IMG/VR virus record: IMGVR_UViG_3300042987_001630
Location: 1-20,010 of that record
Direction: 5' to 3' (one strand)
Source of the DNA: a virus
Length of the DNA stretch: 20,010 bases
A program made the position numbers and the translations under genes. Of this stretch, positions 18,201-20,010 are shown in pieces; positions within the stretch are counted from its first letter, which is position 1; each line of letters starts with the position of its first letter. The notes beneath the pieces are model-generated. The model was given only the letters and a program-made list of their open reading frames with translations. It was not told the DNA's origin and made no database searches.

Positions 18201-20010
18201 GCAGCTCAGGAACTAGCGGCACAGATGGTACGAGCGGAACATCTGGAAGTTCAGGTACATCTGGAAGTAGTGGAACTTCGGGAACAGATGGAACATCAGG
18301 TACAAGTGGTTCAAGTGGTACATCCGGTAGTTCAGGAACTTCCGGATCGTCTGGAACAAGCGGCACAGATGGAACTAGTGGAAGCTCTGGAACATCTGGT
18401 TCAAGTGGAACATCAGGATCTTCAGGAACAAGTGGTACCTCCGGAACAGATGGAACGTCTGGTACAAGTGGTAGCAGCGGCACATCAGGTAGCTCTGGAA
18501 CGAGTGGTAGTTCAGGAACTTCTGGATCATCTGGAACAAGCGGCACAGATGGAACGAGTGGTTCTAGCGGAAGCTCTGGTACGAGCGGATCATCTGGAAC
18601 ATCTGGTACAGACGGCACATCAGGAACTTCTGGAACAAGTGGGAGCAGCGGAACTAGTGGCTCAAGCGGTACATCAGGAACAGATGGAACAAGTGGTACG
18701 TCGGGTTCAAGTGGTACAAGCGGAAGCTCAGGAACTTCTGGTTCAAGCGGTACGTCTGGTACGGATGGTACGAGTGGAACATCAGGAAGTTCAGGCACTT
18801 CTGGAACAAATGGAACGTCTGGAACGTCTGGAACGTCTGGAACTTCAGGCTCAAGCGGTACATCAGGATCTTCAGGAACAAGTGGTACATCCGGCACTTC
18901 CGGAACAGATGGAACGTCTGGAACAAGTGGTACTTCTGGAGCTGGTACTATAAATGGCGGTACTCAATACTACGCCGCTATATTCGATGGTGCCACGGTA
19001 CTAACAACCGGGTCAATATACAATAGTGGTTCGCTTGTTGGTATAAACAAATCAACACCAAGTGCAACACTTGATGTAAGTGGAAGTGTATTTGTTACGG
19101 GTTCTATTGCCATAAATAGCGGAGTTATTACGACGAATAATCCGTCTTTGGATATCACACAAAGTTGGAATAATGCGGCGACTAATTTCACCACAATCCG
19201 AGCAAATGTAACGAATACAAATAGCGGAGCTTCTTCTAAATTAGTAGATTTGCAGGTCAATGGAGCCAGTAAATTGGGTGTTAATAAAAACGGAATGATT
19301 TATGCGGCTGGTGGATTTAATTTTGATGGGGGATATGGAAGCAGTAAATCTTTTACTCATAATGGAACCACCACATTCCTTATAGGCACAAATTTGCAAG
19401 TTAATGGGGCAAACAATGGTATTGCTCCGTTTGTAGGAATAGCCGACTGGTCACAAGGAAATTCCAGCACAGTACGCACAGGTTTCTCAATAGATGTGAC
19501 AGGAGCCGATGTTTCCAGCACCGCATCAATGCTGATGGATTTGCAATCTGGAAGCATTTCAAAATTTAATGTAACAAAATACGGAAATGTATTTGCTTCG
19601 GGGTCAATTACAGCATTAAATGGTTTCACAGGTTCATTATTTGGAACATCAAGCTATTCTATCACTTCGTCATATGGACTATCGTCCAGTTTTTCATCCA
19701 CATCTTCTTATATAAATCCTCTAATACAAGATGTATATCTTACAGGATCACTGGATATAACTGGCTCAATATACTATAATAATCCGACGTTTACTACTTC
19801 AAGTACAAATGCCCTTGTTTGGAACGCTACAACAAATGAAGTAGAATATACACTGCCTTCATATCTTACATCCGCAAAAAATGTATTGCGTGTAGGAACT
19901 TCTGGTAGTGTTGGCGTTGATTATTATTCAGTTAAAGCGGCAGTTGACAGTATTACAGACGCGACATCAACAAATCCATATGTTGTTCAGGTTCGTGCTG
20001 GTTTATACAA
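9233..20010 (+). CDS. Giant collagen-like fibre protein, at least 3592 residues, open at the window end
   Basis: One frame runs from the ATG at 9233 to the last base without a stop. Residues 1-106 are a head region with an FIIRNG start and ITASY/SSWAINA repeats. Collagen-like Gly-X-Y tracts occupy about 107-451, 806-1420, 1807-2055 and 2183-3235 (115, 205, 83 and 351 triplets). Residues 452-805 and 1421-1806 are globular segments beginning with a duplicated 209-residue module (GAGFTT onward) that contains GIGTNSPSHSLDVHGDARIT. Residues 2056-2182 form a separate small domain without similarity to these. Residues 3236-3592 contain another VGINKSTPSATLDVSGS motif, TASY-type repeats and, at the very end, DYYSVKAAVDSITDATS with VVQVRAGLY, which looks like the first rung of a pectin-lyase-like beta-helix. 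This is probably a trimeric tail or collar fibre carrying receptor-binding or glycan-degrading parts further downstream. No Shine-Dalgarno is seen. Confidence 0.88.
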   Translation, partial: MSNEFIIRNGVSVLGSGSISGELLVSGSIRSDNIAYLTASHAITASYVEGLPASSSWAINAVSASLADTASYAVSASYLIGLPATSSWAYNAITASYALNSLGSSSGTSGTSGTSGTSGTSGTSGTSGTSGTDGTSGTDGTSGTSGTSGLSGTDGTSGTSGTDGTSGTDGTSGTDGTSGTDGTSGTDGTSGTSGSSGASGTSGSSGTSGTDGTSGTDGTSGTDGTSGTDGTSGSSGTSGTSGTSGTSGSSGTSGSSGTSGTNGTSGTSGTNGTSGTDGTSGTDGTSGTSGSSGTSGSSGTSGSSGTSGSSGTSGTNGTSGTSGTNGTSGTDGTSGTSGTSGTDGTSGTSGSSGTSGTDGTSGTSGTSGTDGTSGTSGTSGTSGTSGTDGTSGTSGTSGTDGTSGTDGTSGTDGTSGTDGTSGTSGTSGSSGTDGSSGTSGSSGTSGSSGTDGAGFTTVANAGLYRILISDGSNDAATASAGLLFDDVSLIVSGGNIMTNKITASMWYFSGSETSNVRLEVSASGELIFKGDSQGNLLIVSDTTKSAAIMSVGDLETNPLFEVYSDKVVLGNYGQNIFVVTSSYIGIGTNSPSHSLDVHGDARITGSLYADDITGSLFGTASWALNSLTASYAMNAGASEWNNISSSVSNTSSFAGTASYANSALSASYSGTASYALNAGASVWNNISGSVSSTSSFAGTASYADSALSSSYSQTASYVNQLNQDVVISGSITITGSANFIGDSGSLIFSTNADTLELTGSLLVTGSIALTGSLSVNGNVEATSSWALNSISSSYAVTASYALSYSGTSGTDGTSGTSGTDGTSGSSGTSGSSGTSGTSGTDGTSGSSGTDGSSGTSGSSGTSGTDGTSGSSGTSGSSGTDGTSGSSGTSGTSGTDGTSGTSGSSGTSGSSGTSGTDGTSGTSGSSGTNGSSGTSGTDGSSGTSGTDGTSGTSGTSGTDGTSGSSGTAGSSGTSGTDGTSGSSGTSGTSGTDGTSGTSGTDGTSGTSGTDGSSGTSGTDGTSGTSGTSGTDGSSGTSGTDGSSGTSGTDGTSGTDGSSGSSGTSGIDGTDGTSGSSGTSGTSGTDGSSGTSGTDGTSGTSGTSGTDGSSGTSGTDGTSGSSGTSGSSGTSGTDGTSGSSGTSGSSGTSGSSGTSGTDGTSGSSGSSGTSGTSGTDGTSGTSGSSGTSGSSGTSGTDGTSGSSGTSGSSGTSGTSGTDGTSGSSGTSGSSGTSGTDGTSGTSGTSGSSGTSGTSGTDGTSGSSGSSGTSGTSGTDGTSGTSGSSGTSGSSGTSGTDGTSGSSGTSGSSGTSGTDGTSGTSGSSGTSGSSGTSGTDGTSGSSGTSGTSGTDGTSGTSGSSGTDGTSGSSGTSGTSGTSGSSGTSGSSGTSGTSGTDGTSGTSGTDGTSGTDGTSGTSGSSGTNGAGFTTIDNAGLYRILISDGSTDAATASAGLLFDDTTLVVSGGNIMTNKITASMWYFSGSQTSNVRLEVSASGELIFKGDEQGNLLIVSDTTKSAAIVSIGDLETNPIFQIYADKVIAGEYGKNVFVVTSSYIGVGTNAPSYSLDIHGDARVTGSLYANKITGSLFGTASWAINSFTASYALNAGASDWNNISSSVSNTSSFAGTASYADSALSSSYSITASYALSGGTITSSYQLSNGGGFAFDNTNNITVNELTASAIRNDLVSDLNILVQHPYGISLGDIDGEKIYFQGNVGSPSLKWYDSSGNRLITIGNHDASGFYYDVDDTLSTGHVFKVSSQPYTNIVTITSGGLDLVGNLHVSSGAITGSLHGTSSYAVTASFALTPSGTSGTSGTSGLDGTSGTSGSSGTSGTSGTSGSSGTDGTSGSSGTSGTDGTSGTSGSSGTSGTDGTSGTDGSSGTSGSSGTSGTSGTDGTSGTSGSSGTSGSSGTSGTSGTSGTDGTSGSSGTNGTSGSSGTSGSSGTSGTDGTSGSSGTSGSSGTSGSSGTSGTSGTDGTSGTSGSSGTSGSSGTSGTSGTSGTDGTSGSSGSSGTSGTSGTSGTDGTSGSSGTSGSSGTSGSSGTSGSSGTSGSSGTSGNDGANAVGTSLWYYVAGNKASGSGQLEEVGTGVNFSDPTTLYINRVDQNSTNWEGYVTGLFNASGKFLVQISQENVPSTYGVYKVTGLTVNSNGAMIMSGLTALSYNGAYSNSTYYNVSVIPYPSDGTSGSSGTSGSSGTSGSSGTSGTSGTDGTSGTSGSSGTSGSSGTSGSSGTSGTDGTSGTSGSSGTDGTSGTSGSSGTSGSSGTSGTSGTDGTSGSSGTSGSSGTDGTSGSSGTSGSSGTSGSSGTSGTDGTSGSSGSSGTSGSSGTSGTDGTSGSSGTSGSSGTSGTDGTSGTSGTSGTSGSSGTSGTSGTDGTSGTSGTSGSSGTSGSSGTSGTSGTDGTSGSSGTSGTSGTDGTSGTSGTSGSSGTDGTSGSSGTSGSSGTSGSSGTSGTDGTSGSSGSSGTSGSSGTSGTDGTSGSSGSSGTSGSSGTSGSSGTSGTSGTDGTSGSSGTSGSSGTSGSSGTSGTSGSSGTSGSSGTDGTSGSSGTSGSSGTSGTDGTSGTSGSSGTSGSSGTSGTDGTSGTSGTDGTSGSSGTSGTSGTSGTDGTSGTSGTSGTSGSSGTSGTDGTSGTSGSSGTSGSSGTSGTDGTSGTSGSSGTSGTSGTSGTSGSSGTDGTSGSSGTSGSSGTSGSSGTSGTSGTDGTSGSSGTSGTSGTDGTSGTSGSSGTSGSSGTSGTDGTSGTSGTSGSSGTSGTDGTSGSSGTSGTSGTSGSSGTSGSSGTSGTSGTSGTDGTSGTSGSSGTSGSSGTSGTSGTDGTSGSSGTSGTSGSSGTSGTSGTDGTSGSSGTSGTSGTSGSSGTSGSSGTSGTDGTSGSSGSSGTSGSSGTSGTDGTSGTSGTSGSSGTSGSSGTSGSSGTSGSSGTSGTDGTSGTSGTSGTDGTSGSSGTSGTSGTSGSSGTSGSSGTSGTDGTSGTSGSSGTSGSSGTSGSSGTSGTDGTSGTSGSSGTSGSSGTSGTDGTSGTSGSSGTSGSSGTSGSSGTSGTDGTSGSSGTSGSSGTSGSSGTSGTSGTDGTSGTSGSSGTSGSSGTSGSSGTSGSSGTSGTDGTSGSSGSSGTSGSSGTSGTDGTSGTSGTSGSSGTSGSSGTSGTDGTSGTSGSSGTSGSSGTSGSSGTSGTDGTSGTSGSSGTSGTNGTSGTSGTSGTSGSSGTSGSSGTSGTSGTSGTDGTSGTSGTSGAGTINGGTQYYAAIFDGATVLTTGSIYNSGSLVGINKSTPSATLDVSGSVFVTGSIAINSGVITTNNPSLDITQSWNNAATNFTTIRANVTNTNSGASSKLVDLQVNGASKLGVNKNGMIYAAGGFNFDGGYGSSKSFTHNGTTTFLIGTNLQVNGANNGIAPFVGIADWSQGNSSTVRTGFSIDVTGADVSSTASMLMDLQSGSISKFNVTKYGNVFASGSITALNGFTGSLFGTSSYSITSSYGLSSSFSSTSSYINPLIQDVYLTGSLDITGSIYYNNPTFTTSSTNALVWNATTNEVEYTLPSYLTSAKNVLRVGTSGSVGVDYYSVKAAVDSITDATSTNPYVVQVRAGLY
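9551..10585 (+). repeat. Gly-X-Y tract 1 (115 triplets)
   Basis: The tract consists of 9-bp coding units GGN-(ACN or Ser)-(Ser or GAY). Its length is divisible by nine, consistent with an unbroken register. It is the richest tract in GTD words, with Asp recurring about every 2-5 triplets over much of its length, and it contains several GTN words and single GAS and GLS words. Confidence 0.93.
9992..10231 (+). repeat. Exact 78-bp direct repeat inside tract 1
   Basis: Bases 9992-10069 and 10154-10231 are identical over 78 positions, starting ggatccagtgg and ending cagatggaacc. The offset is 162 bases, or 18 Gly-X-Y triplets, so both frame and triplet register are kept. Elsewhere the tracts differ at synonymous sites, so this looks like a recent unequal-recombination product. 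Confidence 0.88.
10586..11212 (+). repeat. Duplicated 209-codon module, copy 1
   Basis: This module begins directly after tract 1 with GAGFTT and runs to FAGTASYA. It aligns without gaps to copy 2 at 13493-14119, with about 30 amino-acid differences in 209, most of them conservative. It contains TASMWYFSGS, VRLEVSASGELIFKG, a GIGTNSPSHSLDVHG motif and GTASWA/TASYA repeats. Confidence 0.9.
11648..13492 (+). repeat. Gly-X-Y tract 2 (205 triplets)
   Basis: This is a continuous collagen-like coding repeat in the same frame as tract 1. It is richer in GSS words, has wider Asp spacing and contains no proline. It includes one GID and one GTA word and ends in GTN just before the second copy of the duplicated module. 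Confidence 0.93.
13493..14119 (+). repeat. Duplicated 209-codon module, copy 2
   Basis: This is a gapless counterpart of 10586-11212, again starting exactly at the end of a Gly-X-Y tract. DNA differences are mainly at third positions, so selection has kept the protein. Downstream of 14119 the two copies diverge; copy 2 continues into a segment with HPYGISLGDIDGEKIYF that copy 1 lacks. Confidence 0.9.
14651..15397 (+). repeat. Gly-X-Y tract 3 (83 triplets)
   Basis: This is the shortest collagen-like tract. It opens GTS-GTS-GTS-GLD and ends GTS-GND-GAN as it passes into the small domain at 15398-15778. It again contains no proline or lysine, and Gly holds every third position. Confidence 0.92.
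15779..18937 (+). repeat. Gly-X-Y tract 4 (351 triplets, 3.16 kb)
   Basis: This is the longest tract, with 1053 residues made almost only of GTS, GSS and GTD. The length is an exact multiple of nine. Asp words recur at roughly 7-11 triplets where I counted them near the 3' end. Local higher-order copies are present, such as a 44-bp identical pair at 18119-18162 and 18263-18306 (16 triplets apart) and a near-identical block recurring 180 bases apart around 18329 and 18509. Confidence 0.93.
18119..18306 (+). repeat. Exact 44-bp direct repeat inside tract 4
   Basis: Bases 18119-18162 and 18263-18306 are identical (ggaagtagtggaacttcggg and on). The offset of 144 bases is 16 whole triplets. It is a second sign of register-preserving duplication within the collagen-like coding region. 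Confidence 0.8.

Noticed and set aside
15766-18897. A minus-strand open frame of more than 1000 codons encoding a VPxVPxVP-type protein (similar frames at 9520-10410, 11641-13518 and 14455-15042).
   Set aside because: It lies wholly opposite the Gly-X-Y coding tract. The complement of GGN-ACN/Ser-Ser/GAY units rarely gives stop codons in this phase, so a long VP-repeat frame is automatic. It ends where the tract ends, and the plus-strand frame continues through non-repetitive domains on both sides.
9551-18937. A CRISPR-like or satellite-type repeat array.
   Set aside because: The period is a 9-bp coding unit with synonymous variation and no separate spacers of constant length. It is a protein repeat.
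15750-18953. A plus-strand frame of more than 1000 codons rich in V, E, Q, L and M in another phase of the same tract (also 9693-10607, 11655-12428, 12429-13514 and 14685-15479).
   Set aside because: It is the shifted reading of the same 9-bp units. It has no conserved domain and is confined to the tracts, whereas the frame starting at 9233 reads through every tract and every globular segment.
18970-19629. Minus-strand open frames in the C-terminal part of the giant fibre (18970-19260 and 19357-19629).
   Set aside because: They are short, have no recognisable domains and lie opposite a continuous plus-strand coding frame with clear fibre motifs.

Overview
This window is part of the virion-structure region of a tailed phage genome. 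It looks like an uncultured, AT-rich, contractile-tailed myovirus distantly related to T4. The evidence is a gp23-type major capsid protein at the left edge, followed by a compact neck block whose products resemble T4 gp13, gp14 and gp15 in order. No host gene, tRNA, integrase or insertion sequence is visible. None of the starts I checked has a convincing Shine-Dalgarno sequence, which hints at a host (or phage) with SD-independent initiation; the host cannot be named from this sequence.

Layout from left to right. The capsid gene is cut at its 5' end by the window and closes with a strong intrinsic terminator at about 1546-1576. Next come a signal-peptide-bearing DNA/RNA non-specific endonuclease (1602-2384) and a LamG/concanavalin-like protein (2400-3155). 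These converge on a minus-strand GH24-type lysozyme (3168-3839). The lysozyme and the neck genes diverge from an AT-rich intergenic region that carries T4-late-like TATAAATA boxes on both strands. The neck operon (3912-9180) runs gp13-like, a PDDEXK-type nuclease, gp14-like, gp15-like, then three small fibre-like proteins, with ATGA overlaps or gaps of only a few bases. The gp15-like protein and the three small proteins share one C-terminal beta-type domain of about 80 residues, so this domain occurs in four consecutive genes.

From 9233 to the window end is a single open reading frame of at least 3592 codons that has not yet stopped. It encodes a giant fibre protein: a short head region, then four collagen-like Gly-X-Y tracts of 115, 205, 83 and 351 triplets, separated by globular segments. 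Two of these segments begin with a duplicated 209-residue module. The C-terminal part shows GIGTxxPxxxLDVxG-type motifs, ASYA-type repeats and what looks like the start of a beta-helix domain. The Gly-X-Y tracts contain no proline and use almost only three words, GTS, GSS and GTD. They also leave very long open frames on other strands and phases (VPxVPx-rich on the minus strand), which I regard as artefacts.

Together the genes suggest a capsid-plus-neck module into which a lysis/nuclease cargo set and an elaborate fibre system have been placed. The most noteworthy items are the proline-free collagen-like fibre, the four-gene family of shared C-terminal domains (one fused to a tail-completion protein), and the repeated TATATTTATA element before the separately transcribed genes.
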